A stretch of DNA of 64,000 nucleotides, taken from assembly GCA_947685225.1 (NCBI GenBank), contig CANTUV010000011.1, positions 62,360,501-62,424,500 of the forward strand, read 5' to 3'. This document shows, one piece after another, positions 11,781-23,270 of this stretch. How positions within the stretch are numbered: position 1 is the stretch's first letter; each line of letters begins with the position of its first letter. The position numbers and the translations under genes were made by a program. Origin of the DNA: Garcia nutans. Its lineage: Eukaryota; Streptophyta; Magnoliopsida; Malpighiales; Euphorbiaceae. The notes beneath the pieces were generated by a model. It was given only the letters and a program-made list of their open reading frames with translations. It did not search any database and had not been told where the DNA came from.

Positions 11781-14700
11781 TTAGTTAAAGAATTCACAGT
11801 ATATTGTCGGGACTGAGGCAAGAGAAATACCAAGCTCATGAAGAAGATTTGTAATCCAATTAACTTTCACAATTGCAGAAGCAATCGCGCGATATTCGAC
11901 TTCAGTGGAGGAGCGAGCAATGGTGGATTGTTTTTTTGAGCTCCAACTAATATTGGAGCCAAGAAAAATCACATATGCTGATGTAGAGTGTCCGGTATTA
12001 GTATCACCTGCCCAATCTGCATCGACATAGGCATAAAGAGTGAAGGGAGAGGAGTTGGAGAGATAGATACCATAGGTAAAAGTACCTTTTATATAGCGCA
12101 ATACACGTTTCACAGCATGCCAATGTGAGAATGAAGGGTGATGCATAAATTGAGCAAGTTTGTTGACTCCAAAGGTGATATCAGGTCGAGTGAGAGATAA
12201 GTATTGAAGAGAGCCAAGGACTTGACTATACTCGATGCTATCATGAGGAGGAGAGCCATCATGAAGTTTGAGAGTATCACTTGAAGATAAAGGAGTACCG
12301 ATTGCTTTTGATTCATGCATATTGGTCTTGTAAAGAAGACCAAGAATGTACTTTCACTGTGAAAAAAAAAGACCATGAGAGGTACAAGTCGTTTCAACAC
12401 CCAAAAAATAACTTAACTGACCAAGATTTTTAAGGGAGAACCGGGTAGACAGCTTAGAAGTAAACTCACGAATGGTTTGAATGTTATTACCACTGAGAAT
12501 AATGTCATCCACGTACACAAGCAAATACATAGTGCAAGATCCGGAGTGATAGATAAAAAGGGATGTGTCACTTCGGGAGTTGATGAAGCCATAGGCAAGC
12601 AAAAAGGACTGAAGTTCAATATACCATGCCCGTGGAGCCTGTCGGAGACCATAGATAGCCTTATGAAGTTTGCACACATGAGAGGGATATGTAGAGTCAA
12701 TAAACCCTTGGGGTTGCTACTTGTAAACATGGTCAGATAAAGTGCCCTGCAAAAAAGCATTATTAGCATCCATTTGATTCAAAACCTAACACGCGATACA
12801 ACAATGTTGAGAACTAGGCATACGGCAGTTGACATAATAACTAGACTAAAGGTTTTGGAAAAATCTATCCCGGGACGTTGATGGAACCCTTTGGCTACAA
12901 GGTGAGCCTTATAACGTGCAATTAAGCCATCGAGGTTTTTCTTGATTCTATAAACCCATTTACAATCTCTAATATTTTGTGTAGGAGAATAGGGAACTAA
13001 CATCCATGTTTGATTTTTTTGAAGTGCAAGAAATTCTTCTTTCATGGCATCACGCCAATGAGAGATTTTATTAGCTTGAGTAAAGGTAGTGGGTTCAAGT
13101 TTGGAAGTGGTGATTAAGGTGGTTGTAGTATGTAAGGAAAAAGGGATTTTAAGCTTGTGGATATTATTTTGGGCTTGGGTAACCATTCGAGATGGATGAG
13201 CAGGTTGTGGAGCAATGGTAAAAGAATTAAGTGGAGTAGAGGTAGGAAAGGTACTTACATGTGATGGAATTAATGGTAGGGGCATACCTTGTTTAAGGGA
13301 TGGAGTAGAAGTTGCCGAATGAGGAAAAGAAGGATTGTCAGGTAGGGTGGTGGACTGGCGAGGTGGAGATACTGAAGAAGAACGTAGGACAAACGGAGTG
13401 GATGAGAGGACAGTTGGAGTTTGAGAATGGAGAATAGAGAAGATCCATCTGGCTGTGGATTTTTAATGGTTGAAGGAGCACCTGAAAAAGGAGAAAAAAT
13501 CTAGACAATGTATAATCAAGAGATTTCATGTTAGTGTGAGAGTCTTTTATAAGGAAATGAATTTTCAAAAAATTTACATGTCTAGAAATGAATAATTTGC
13601 CTGATTTGATATTATAACAATTAAATGCATGATTGGCAATGGATAAACCTAGACAAACACATGAACGAGACAATTGTTCAAGTTTATTAGTATTATAAGG
13701 GTGACTCCAAGGATAACAAAGACATCCAAATACTCTTAGAGAAGTGTATTTTGGTAGATGGCCAACAATTTATTGTATGGTGTGTCATTATTAAGAACAT
13801 GTGTTGGCATACGGTTTATAAGATATGTAGTAGTTTGGAATGCATGTGACCAAAAACGAGTAGGTACTAAAGCATGATGCAAGAGCGTCAAGCCAGTTTC
13901 TACAATATGGTGATGTTTTCTTTCTGCAGAGCCAACATGTTCAGGGGTGTATGGTGGTAAGGTGAGATGTTGAATCCCAATTTTGGACAAGAGTTTAGTA
14001 AGAGCTTGATACTCTCCACCACCATCTGTGTATACTATTTTAATGTTAGTTTCAAAATAATTCTTGATAAGTTTTTGAAATTTTATAAATACACTATAGA
14101 CGTCATACTTCAATTTAAGAGATAAAATTAAGTGTATTTTGTGAAGTAATCAATAAAAATAATATAATAATAAAAATTACCAAATAAAGTGACCGGGGGC
14201 TGGACCCCAAACAACTGAATAAATAATTTTAAAAAGTTTATCACAAACAACTGAAGAGTTCTTAAATGGTAATTTTTGACTTTTGTTACATAAGCAAGAG
14301 TCACAAATTTTATTAAAATCAACTGAATCAGAAATGAAAATTTGATTATTAGCTAAAATTTTCTTTTGAACAGAAGCAAAAGGGTGGCGAAGTCTTTGAT
14401 GCCAAAGTTGAGAGGTAGAGACAATGGAGGTGGAAGCTGAGTGAGAGTTGGATGGCTTGGGTAGTGGTGTTGATGATGACCATTCGCACAGATTATTTAC
14501 TCCAGCCTTGAGCCAAAGGTGTCTCCGTACTCAAATCCTTCACAAGAAAAGAATTAGGAAAAAATTCAATGGATGTGTGATTCTGTTTATAAAATCGAGA
14601 AACTGAGATCAAATTTTTTTTAATAAGAGGTTCACACAAAATGTTATTGAGTGTAAAAGTAGTAATAGGAAAAACAATAGTTGAGGAACCAACATGAGAG

Positions 14701-15938
14701 ATAGATATTTCATTACCATTTCCAACTACAATATCTTCATTCCCAACATAGTCTGAATGCATGGAGAGGTTTTGAAGATCAGAAGTCATATGATGAGTGG
14801 CACCCGAATCTAGAACCCATCTGTTATTGGAGCACCCTGAGTCATAGTCAGTAAGGTTGGCTTGAGGCTAAGAGAAATGCATAGACGGTTTACCCCTAGA
14901 GCGACATGTTTTGGCACTGTGACCTGGTTTATCACACAATTGACATATAATTCTAGGTTTCCCTTGATTGTTCTTATGAGAATTTGAGTTCCAAAATGAT
15001 GAATAAGGTTAAGAATTTGAATTGAAGGTTTTACCTTGAGCATGATATCCTCGACCTTGAGAATTTTGCTATCGAGTGTAATATTGTTGAGGTTGCCTCT
15101 GTGATGTGTTTTGATGTCTCGGTTTATTTTCCAAGCCATAAGAAGAGGTATTTCGATTGTTGCCTCTATCACCCCTACTCCTTTGGTTGTTTCTATGTTG
15201 AGCAAATTGAGTTGTGATTTCAATTTCATCTTCTTTTTGTTCATCATGGTTTTGACGCAACTCTTCATCGAGTAGTTTATCATAGAGGTCCTCAAAAGTT
15301 ATGGGGGTATCACATATGTAGATAGCTGCCTTTAACTCTTTATATTGATCACCAAGGCCATTCAAAGTGTGAGCCACTACTTAAGCATCATTCAATGGAT
15401 GGAAATTGAGAACAAGATCATCAACAATGTTTTTTACCTTACTCGTGTAGACTGTAATAGATTTGCCCTCTTTTCTATTAGCCATAATTGAAGATGAGAG
15501 GGAAAGCATACATGTGTTGGAGTTATTGGCATAGTTGGCCTCTAACTTATTTCATGCTTCAGCTGATGTACCGCAATTATTAACATTGGGGCTAATAGTA
15601 TCGTGAATAGTAGCCTGAATGCCAAGGAGCACTAATCTATCTTGACGAAACTAGTGTGAATATGGCAGATCAGTTTTTGGTGGACATGGCCATGATCCAT
15701 CAACAAAACCAAAAAGACCACAGCCCAAAAGAAGATTAGTCATTTGTGACTTCCATGATGCATAATTTCCTCCATTCTTGGGGAGTTTGAATGGTATTTG
15801 TGATGAGGCATTAAGAGAAATCAGCTCACCATTAGAGGAAATAATATTACCTTTAATTATAGTGTGTGTTAATGTTGATACAATTGTTGGTGTTTGTAAA
15901 ATTGAAGTATCTAAAGACTGGTTTGTTGTTTTTTCCAT
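11781..15938 (-). pseudogene. Copia gag-pol polyprotein, broken
   Basis: Fragments appear in order on the minus strand. The Gag start is at 15938, with YASWKSQM and LFGFVDG. A CCHC zinc knuckle (CQLCDKPGHSAKTC, about 14905-14946) and the protease motif LDSGATHH (about 14790-14815) follow. Integrase (13736-14113) has TDGGGEY and SAERKHHHIVE, carrying the second Asp and the Glu. Reverse transcriptase is split over 12779-13285 (KWVYRIKKN...RYKAHLVAKGF) and 12354-12677 (AIYGLRQAPRAWY and the YVDD catalytic pair). RNase H (11781-12320) has DADWAGD and SSTEVEYRA. At least six frame breaks or stops separate these pieces, so no functional polyprotein can be made. Confidence 0.93.
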
Positions 15939-16025
15939 AGCGTATTTTGTGACGGTAGAAAAAAATGCTAGGGTAAAGGTATTTGAAAAAGAAGAGAGAC
16001 TATTCTATTTTCAATAAATAGAGAG

Positions 16026-16037
16026 GCTCTGATACCA
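16026..16037 (-). other. Primer-binding site of copia element
   Basis: GCTCTGATACCA on the + strand is TGGTATCAGAGC on the minus strand. It abuts the right LTR and confirms minus orientation. Confidence 0.93.
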
Positions 16038-16247
16038 TAATAAAATATTTGAAGAATTTGCAATGATTATTTTATTGAACAAATGTGTAATATATAAATA
16101 CAAAAGATGGTTGACCTGATTCCTCTAATGGAAAATAAGATCAATGCTAACTAAGAATGATTATAAATATCTTACAGATAAGGAAGAAAATCATATTTTA
16201 CAAAGGCGGAAAGAAATTATTTACAGCTTTAGTTTCTTATTTTATCA
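16038..16247 (-). repeat. 5' LTR of copia element
   Basis: This is the direct-repeat partner of 11493-11702. It is flanked on the right by the TTTAC target duplication and on the left by the primer-binding site. Confidence 0.93.
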
Positions 16248-16252
16248 TTTAC

Positions 16253-16788
16253 TAATTTTTAAATTTAAAATAAAGTATGCATGTGCTTTTATTTTAATAT
16301 TTAAGGTCGAGGGGATAATTCTTATTGTTGTTATTTAAAAAATAATAATTCAAATTAAAAAGTTTTTTAAACAACAATAATTTCCCTTATAAATAGTTAT
16401 TAAACAACAAAAATTAACATTTATAATTATTAACATATAAAATAATTACATATAAATGAATAAATAAATTAAATGAGCAAATCTTTTAATTATTTTTTTT
16501 AAAGAAATACAACCCTAATAGCTTTCAGAGCCTGGCAAGCATCAACTACAAATCGATAATGAAATTAACATTTAATGCCACCAAATAGCGAAAATAAAAT
16601 TTAAACTTTCTTTAAAAATTATATTTTAAAATTAATTAAATTTTATATACTTTATTTCTTATAAAATTAAAAATTCTCAAAAAAAGAATGTAGTCTTGTG
16701 AATAAAAAACTAAAATTCTGAAGAAAAAAAAATAATTACAACAGTGCATCTTGTTGAGTGGAGGCAAGTAAGACAATAATATAAATTA
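16253..16788. other. AT-rich spacer
   Basis: This short spacer lies between the copia element and the large inverted repeat. I see nothing in it beyond AT-rich sequence. Confidence 0.5.
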
Positions 16789-16796
16789 TCCATTTA

Positions 16797-19700
16797 GAGA
16801 ATGATGACGAGGTGGACTCCAAAAACTCTTGGTTTGGGTTCAATTCAGGTTCTACTTTAGCTAGCTCTCCTACCTGCAAGATAAGAAAAAAAAATTGAGC
16901 CTTAGTAAGGAGATTTTGATTGTCACGACCCAACTGGGAAGCCGTGACCGGCGTATAGCTGTACCTAAGTACAACAATACAAGCCTGGATACTTAAAAAT
17001 TAAAACAATACATAATCCTTTTACAAGTTCAATACACTCAATTTCATGTTCCAAAAGTTCTAGTGATAATGCAAGATATCTAAATGTTCCACTCTTAAAT
17101 GCAATCACAAACGAGAAAAAAAATATTTTACTCTTATTACAAGCAAAGGGTTCGGACTCGGTCCGCCCATATTTATTCCAGAAATCTCTATTTAGAAACG
17201 GAAAAATGCCAACCAAGATTGATGACAAGAAACTCAAAAGAATGACTGCGGAGAAATACCGACATATGCTAACAATCGCTCTTAACCTGCAAAATCAATC
17301 TATAGGGGTGTGAGCGTTATATAGACGCCCAGTAAGCTCATGAGAGACAGAGAAACTTTTCTATAACAATAAACAATATATATATATAACAAGAACTTCA
17401 ATCACAATCAATTCATACAAGATGGTGTGTCGGGGTCTACCAATATCATAATACCTCCTCCTTCAATCAATATCAATGTACAATCGGGCTTATAGCCCCA
17501 ATGAGCAATCAGGCTTATAGCCTCAATGAACAATCAATAGCAATAGTCAATGAACAATCTCAATCCATAACCTCCGTCCCCATATGACACACCATCACAC
17601 AACACAAAGAATTTCAAGTTCATTTAATACAATTAATAAATCAAACACATACGTTTCTCTGTCTTTTATTCACATGCAAAGCTTGGGTAGAAAGAATAGT
17701 TATATATTGAGATGGGCTGTAATATATATATAGTATTTGGTTAGCAAGTAACACATCACAATTAATCACATACACCCATTAAACTTACCTGATTTGCGGA
17801 AGAATCCAACACCGCACGAACCTACTGATTTTGAACACCGGCTTGATTATCGCCTAAGGAAATAATTACACAGTCTAATAATCAATCTCACTATCTCATC
17901 TATCATGAGGGATGCAATGCATGCTATGAATGCAAAAAGACCAATACTAAACCAATAATTAACCAAGATAATCCAAAATTAAAAACCAACCCGACTCAAC
18001 TCAAAATTATGGTTTAACCCAATGGTTAAACCGATCACACCTCAAAAATATAAAATCAATTAATTAATTAAAATTTATTAAAACCAGAACCTCAATTCAA
18101 TTTTTATACTCATTTATCACATAATATCACATCAGTCCCTATGCAAAAATCATAATTCATACCAACATCCAAAACCGATAAAAATTCTTAAGTAGTCCCT
18201 ATAGTTCGAAAATTTCCAGAAATTAATTCCATCATTCAAAAACTCTGGAAAAATTCCAGTAGCTTCTCCAACATCAAAATAACGTGTTTACAAAATTTCA
18301 GATTAATCCAAATTTATTTGATCCCCCAAAAATATTTTACAACATTCTGGTTCTGTTTGAACCACTAAAAATCAGTACTGCAAAAATAATCATAAATCCT
18401 TCACATTTCTTCACCACAAAATTATCCAAATAATTTTCTCATATTATAGACATCAGTATGGACAACATATAAAAATTTCATAATTTTTCAAGATATCTAA
18501 GACCTTCAAAAATAATTTTCAAAACAGACATCATCAGAAAACCCTTAACCAACAGCAGTGCACATACTTAATTTATTTTGGAACCTAAACATTAGAACCA
18601 GACTCAAAATTATTTTTCACAGATTCCAAACATCCTAATAAACAACATATCAAAATTTCATAATTTTTAGAAACCTCTAAGTCCCTCAATTAAATTTTTA
18701 AATCGGATTCACACAACCAGTTACCATACTGGCAGCAGTTGAGAAATAAATTTATTTTGAAATATAAACATTTGAACCAGACCTCAAAATATTTTTTATA
18801 AACACCTAACATCATATCCTAAAACATATAAAAAAATTCATACCTAGATCATTTACCAATAATTTTTAAAAATTCGACAAAGTTACTGAAATATTAGAAA
18901 TCAACAGCAGAAATAATTTTTCACTTTATTAATGAATTAAAAATATAAATCAAACATGAAAATTCAAAAATAAATTTCTAGATCAAGTATAACATCTCTA
19001 GAACAGATTACAATTGCCAAAAATACTAGATCATTAACTCAAACTCACAAATCAAATATTAAACATCAAGAACCTTCAAAATCATCCTACAACTTTTAAT
19101 TATTTTTAATTAATTAAAAATCTAAATAAATCAAAAATATTATTTTCTAACACCCTAAACATTATACAAACATCCAACAACACAAATCATGCCAAGAAGT
19201 TGGAAGAAATTGAAGAAAAAATTGAAAAACCTCAAAATCTCGAAACTGCCTGAAATTTGGAACCAAAAACGATGCCTGCGAGAAACAAGCTGCCACGCCG
19301 AACGACGAGCTCCGCACGCCGAACGACAATACCTCCAGCCCGCAGCTCCACGCCGAACGACAGCAGTCCCTCGCCAAACGACACCAGCAAAAAGCGCGCC
19401 CACTGCTAAAACGACAGCCACTCGGTTTTTGAAGAAAAATTTTGATTTTTCAACCTCTTTCTCTCTCTGACGGCACTAGGATTTTTAGACACTCAATTGG
19501 GTGCCCTAACACCCCTATTTATACAATTTTTAGTTGTAAAATTACCAATATACCCCTAGATTAATTTTTTTATTTTAAAAATACCCTAAAACTCTTTAAA
19601 AATTCAAAAAAACACCCAACTAACTTATAAAAATTCACAACTAACCCCAAATTTAATTATTTTCAGAATTATATTAATTAGTTAATTAATTATTTAATTT

Positions 19701-20810
19701 GTTTAATTAATTTAATTTATTTTAAATAAAAATTTAATAAATACCCGAAAAATTTTCGAAACACAAACTCTAGCAAAATTATACTTAAAATAACCGTAAC
19801 GACATCACGGTCACCAAAATGACATCAAAAACAGCAAAACGAAACCCGAAAATTTTCCGACCGCCAAAATGACCAAAATACCCCCGAAGCCAAAAACACA
19901 ATATTATACTCAAAACAAATATCTCAACGCCCACATTATGAAAATAAGCACCAAACGTTATAAAATTCACCCGAATGTGAATTGAAGGCAAAATTACCAT
20001 TTTGCCCCTAACTCCAATTTCCCCAAAAATCAAGGGTTTTACATTGATGTCTAAATCAGTGATTGATTTATCTGCAAGTAAATAAGCTAAAGAAGTTAGG
20101 AAAAAAATAATTTATTTGTAGTGATCCACCCCTATTTATAGTTGAGGAGTAGAAGGAATAAAGTTTAAATGTGTCAATAGATCTTTTAAATACATCAGTT
20201 TCATATAACTATTGTGTCAGGGGATCTGTCTCCCTGACACCAAGGAGCTCAGTAGAACCAGAAACGATTAAAATCAGGTGCACTTTATGATGTAAGAGCT
20301 CAATCTTGGCTTATAGAGTAGGTACTGGACTTAATCTATAAGCTCATCTGGAGCCTCGCCCTCCTCCTCCTCCAATGGATCAAGCTCATGGGCCAAGCTA
20401 GGTACCCACTCTACTCTAAGATCTAACTCTCATAGCAAAGTGCACATCAGTTTTGAGCGCTTTTAGTTCTGCCGAGTTTCTTGGTGTTTGGGAGACAGAT
20501 CCATGACATAATAATTATACGACACTAAAAAATGTAAAAGATTCGTTGACACATTTAAACTTTGTCCCCCTACCCTGAACTATAAATAGGGAGTGGATCC
20601 CCAAATGTAAAATATATTTTTTTAAACTTCTTTAGCTCGCTTACTTGTAAATAAACCGATAACTCACTTAGGCATTGAAGTCTCCCTACTGGAGCTCGGT
20701 CTCTTATTTTGTCTTACAGGTAGAATAGCCAATTGAAGCAGAACATGAATCCAAACCAAGAATACTTAGAGTCCACCTCGTCATCAAAGAATATTTGGCT
20801 TAATGATATG
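16797..20810. repeat. Large inverted repeat (foldback), left arm split by a solo LTR
   Basis: The right arm (about 20401-20795) is found reverse-complemented in the left arm (about 16797-16920 continuing at 20044-20325). Matching landmarks include GGATCTGTCTCCC with its complement, GTGCACTTT/AAAGTGCAC, GTTTAAATGTGTCAA and its complement, a TATAAATAGG box in each arm (minus at 20131-20140, plus at 20581-20590), and CCACCTCGTCATC at each outer end. The loop between arms is about 75 bp. Each arm looks like an LTR promoter region firing outward (TATA box, then CACTTAGGCATTGAAGTC-type sequence). Arms are imperfect. An 8-bp TCCATTTA occurs just outside both ends (16789-16796, 20811-20818), which may be a target duplication or chance. 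Confidence 0.75.
16921..20043 (-). mobile_element. Solo LTR, 3.1 kb
   Basis: The 3123-bp unit starts TGTCACGACCC and ends GGGTTTTACA on the + strand, with a perfect 5-bp duplication TTGAT on both sides (16916-16920 and 20044-20048). These are LTR-type ends and a retroviral-size target duplication, but no internal pol region and no second copy are present, so it reads as a solo LTR left by recombination between two LTRs. On the minus strand it runs from TGTAAAACCC to GGGTCGTGACA and has a TATAAATAGGGG box at 19512-19523, so the parent element was probably transcribed toward lower coordinates. A locally GC-richer block at about 19190-19445 gives open frames on both strands that I regard as non-coding LTR sequence. 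Parent lineage not determined. Confidence 0.82.
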
Positions 20811-20818
20811 TCCATTTA

Positions 20819-22049
20819 TAAAATTTTATAAATTTACAAATTGTGTTTATAAGTTTAAAAAAGGAAGTAGGGGACCTTTTTATTATTTTGATAATTATAA
20901 ATATTTTATTTATAAACTAATTTAATCAAATATTTACTATATTATTTATATTTATATTTTTAAAATTCATTAAGTAAACTTATTATAATATTCTTTTTAA
21001 TCATTTTAATAATTAAATATATTTATAAATTATTTTTTATCAAACATATCAGTTATTTATTATTCACTTATAAATACTCAAAATAAATATAAATCTGTTT
21101 AAAATTTTAAATACTTATAAATTTATATTAACTTATAACTACTTGCATATTTATAAGCTAAATTTTTCAAGTTAAACCAAACATTCCCTCAAGGTGATAA
21201 ACAAAAATAAATCAGTTTTTTTTTTTTATTCTCCGTTTTTGTTTTGACTAACTCTTGACTCCTAATCAACAAAAAAAAAAAAACTCGTGAGTAAAAAAAA
21301 ATTCATACTTAGATCGGATGTACGTACATACAGTAAATAAAAAATCACTATAAAAATAATAATAATAAAATTATATAATTTTATTTGTTGGGTATATATA
21401 TACACCCAATCTAAATGAGTCTTTTCAGTGATAAATATTTTTAAAACTGTCTTATTTTGATCATTTTAGTTTTTCTTTTGCTCACTTAGCTAGGTAAATG
21501 GCCCTAGAAGTTCACATATTTAGTGCTAACTAGTGGCAAACACTGAACTGGTACGTAGGTCAAAGCAAGTTTTAAATTTATTTAACTACTACTATCCTCA
21601 TGTATTTGGCACTTGCCAAGTTGAAAGAGGGTTAGTTGATATATAGTTGGCTTAAGTTTTATGACTTTATCCCTTACGTGTCTCTCTGCATTTTATTTTT
21701 ATACAGAATTACAGATATTATGAGCCGCTTAACACAAGACACGCTATGCTTATTGCTTACACATTCTCTTGCATATGCCAGCCCTTGAATTTTTGTATAA
21801 AATCGAACATATAACATTCTTATTAAATAATCCTATAGAAGAATTATATTTATATATTAAGATGTTTCATATTAATTATATTTACAATCATAAAACATAT
21901 CTTTTACAAAATCTCCATAAACCAGAAGAAAAGTAAGACCTCTTCAACACTTGGACAATAACCAAGAAACTAGAAAGATCATAAAGAAACGACAATTATT
22001 TCTTAAGAAAAGAAAACAAAGAAGCCATGTATGTATTTTTCTCAAGCTA
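20819..22049. other. AT-rich intergenic stretch downstream of U-box gene
   Basis: This is AT-rich spacer plus the probable 3' flank of the minus-strand U-box gene. I found no coding or element signature. Confidence 0.5.
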
Positions 22050-23270
22050 TCAAGCTTTCAATGAAGAAGAAGGAAAGCAAGGAGACTTGCTCCATGTACT
22101 TTTATGAAACCCTAAAATTTCCTTAGCTTTATATTTGATCTTTGAATCACATCCACTTTGTACTAATGTAAAAACCTTAGCTACACCACCAACTTCCATG
22201 AAGTCTTCTGCAACTTTGTTGCTTTGACAAAACCTAAATATCCATAACAACAAACTAATAGCTTTATCATTTCCAACATGGGAAACTCTTAGAATCTTTG
22301 ATAAAACGGCTGCCATTCCTATGGGATGGGCAAGAAAAGCCGAGCGCCCTTCAGCTTTTCTACAAAGTTTTTCTAACACAATCAACATCATTTCACAAGC
22401 ATGCTTCTCAGTATTCTCAGCTAGTAATTCGACAAGAACCGGAACACAACCTCCTTGAATAGCTTTCTCCTTATTTTTCCCAAATGGCAACACTTGAATT
22501 AAAATCGTTAGAACCGCCATACTTCCTTGTTTTGAATTTTGGTCCTTTAATATCTCTGCCATACTTTCAAAGAATTCTGATTTAAGCCCTGTCTTGTAAC
22601 CTTCATCTGCTACTTTGAATATAAACTTTAGCAGAAAAGCAGCTTGTGTTTTTGCTTGGTTATGCAAATACTTTGTCATAATTGTACAAAGTGACCAAAT
22701 TAAAATCCCATTTTCTTTTTCTGAGACTATTTTCAAATTGTCATCAGATGGCTTTAAAATACACAAAATAGACACTGCTTCATCTATAACAGTTATAGAT
22801 GATGAATGGCCAGAAGCAGGTAACTCATATTTTGCTATAAGAGAAGCTATACAAGAAAATAAAACATCATCTCCCATTAATAAAGTCCTATTATTAGTAC
22901 CATCTTGGATTAGTGTTTTAATCTTTCTAAGAGACTTTACCTGCAGATTAGGATTTTTTATCTCCTCAAGAAGAACACTAATAGAGACCAAATCTTCATG
23001 CTTTGTAGTTTGCTCCATTGAAGTAGCCCTCGGGTTCGACTTGTGTTGCTGCCAATATTGGATCAAGCGAAGAAGGTTGGAGTTTGGAATAAGAGTGAAA
23101 TCTGAGAGAGGTTGTTTGGTAATAGGACAAGTTAAGTGATTGTAAGAGAATAGCCATTTTTGAATGCTTTCTCTATCAAATGTCATGCCTGTAGAGATAG
23201 TAACTGGGTCTTTCATTATTTGAAGAGAAATAGGGCAGATAAAGAAGGATGGTATATCAACAGAATCCAT
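22050..23270 (-). CDS. U-box/ARM E3 ubiquitin ligase, PUB22/23/24-like
   Basis: This is an intronless gene of 406 codons, close to the usual 400-460 aa of this clade. The N-terminal U-box (about residues 7-80) has PSFFICPISLQIMKDPVT, TFDRESIQKWL and CPITKQPL, the E2-binding fold that replaces RING zinc ligands. The rest (about 90-395) is helical armadillo-type repeat sequence, for example GGCVPVLVELLAE and GGVAKVFTLVQSG. Family members are plant U-box E3 ligases; PUB22/23/24 dampen pattern-triggered immunity and drought signalling, acting in the cytosol. That role is from family knowledge and is not shown here. The start at 23270 is the natural one because the U-box begins within 10 residues of it. 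No frameshift or stop is seen, so it appears intact. Confidence 0.95.
   Translation of the reverse strand: MDSVDIPSFFICPISLQIMKDPVTISTGMTFDRESIQKWLFSYNHLTCPITKQPLSDFTLIPNSNLLRLIQYWQQHKSNPRATSMEQTTKHEDLVSISVLLEEIKNPNLQVKSLRKIKTLIQDGTNNRTLLMGDDVLFSCIASLIAKYELPASGHSSSITVIDEAVSILCILKPSDDNLKIVSEKENGILIWSLCTIMTKYLHNQAKTQAAFLLKFIFKVADEGYKTGLKSEFFESMAEILKDQNSKQGSMAVLTILIQVLPFGKNKEKAIQGGCVPVLVELLAENTEKHACEMMLIVLEKLCRKAEGRSAFLAHPIGMAAVLSKILRVSHVGNDKAISLLLWIFRFCQSNKVAEDFMEVGGVAKVFTLVQSGCDSKIKYKAKEILGFHKSTWSKSPCFPSSSLKA

Larger units (their letters stand above)
11493..16247 (-). mobile_element. Degenerate Ty1/copia LTR retrotransposon
   Basis: This is a full-length element of 4755 bp in minus orientation. 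Two 210-bp LTRs (11493-11702 and 16038-16247) are flanked by a perfect 5-bp target duplication TTTAC (11488-11492 and 16248-16252). The tRNA-Met primer site abuts the right LTR, and a purine-rich GCGGGGGCA abuts the left one on the minus strand. Coding order on the minus strand is gag, protease, integrase, reverse transcriptase, RNase H, which defines copia. By hand count the LTRs differ at about 19 of 210 positions (about 9%). Small size and short LTRs suggest an Ale/Retrofit-like lineage; this is inferred, not tested. It is dead because of many frameshifts and stops. Confidence 0.95.

Noticed and set aside
16736..16933. 65-codon minus-strand frame
   Set aside because: It falls in the left arm of the inverted repeat and runs into the solo LTR, so it is repeat sequence.
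19155..19470. GC-richer block with open frames on both strands
   Set aside because: It lies inside the solo LTR. The frames are Arg/Ala-rich from local GC content, with no domain.
22615..23139. 174-codon + strand frame opposite the U-box gene
   Set aside because: It is a shadow of the strong minus-strand coding frame.
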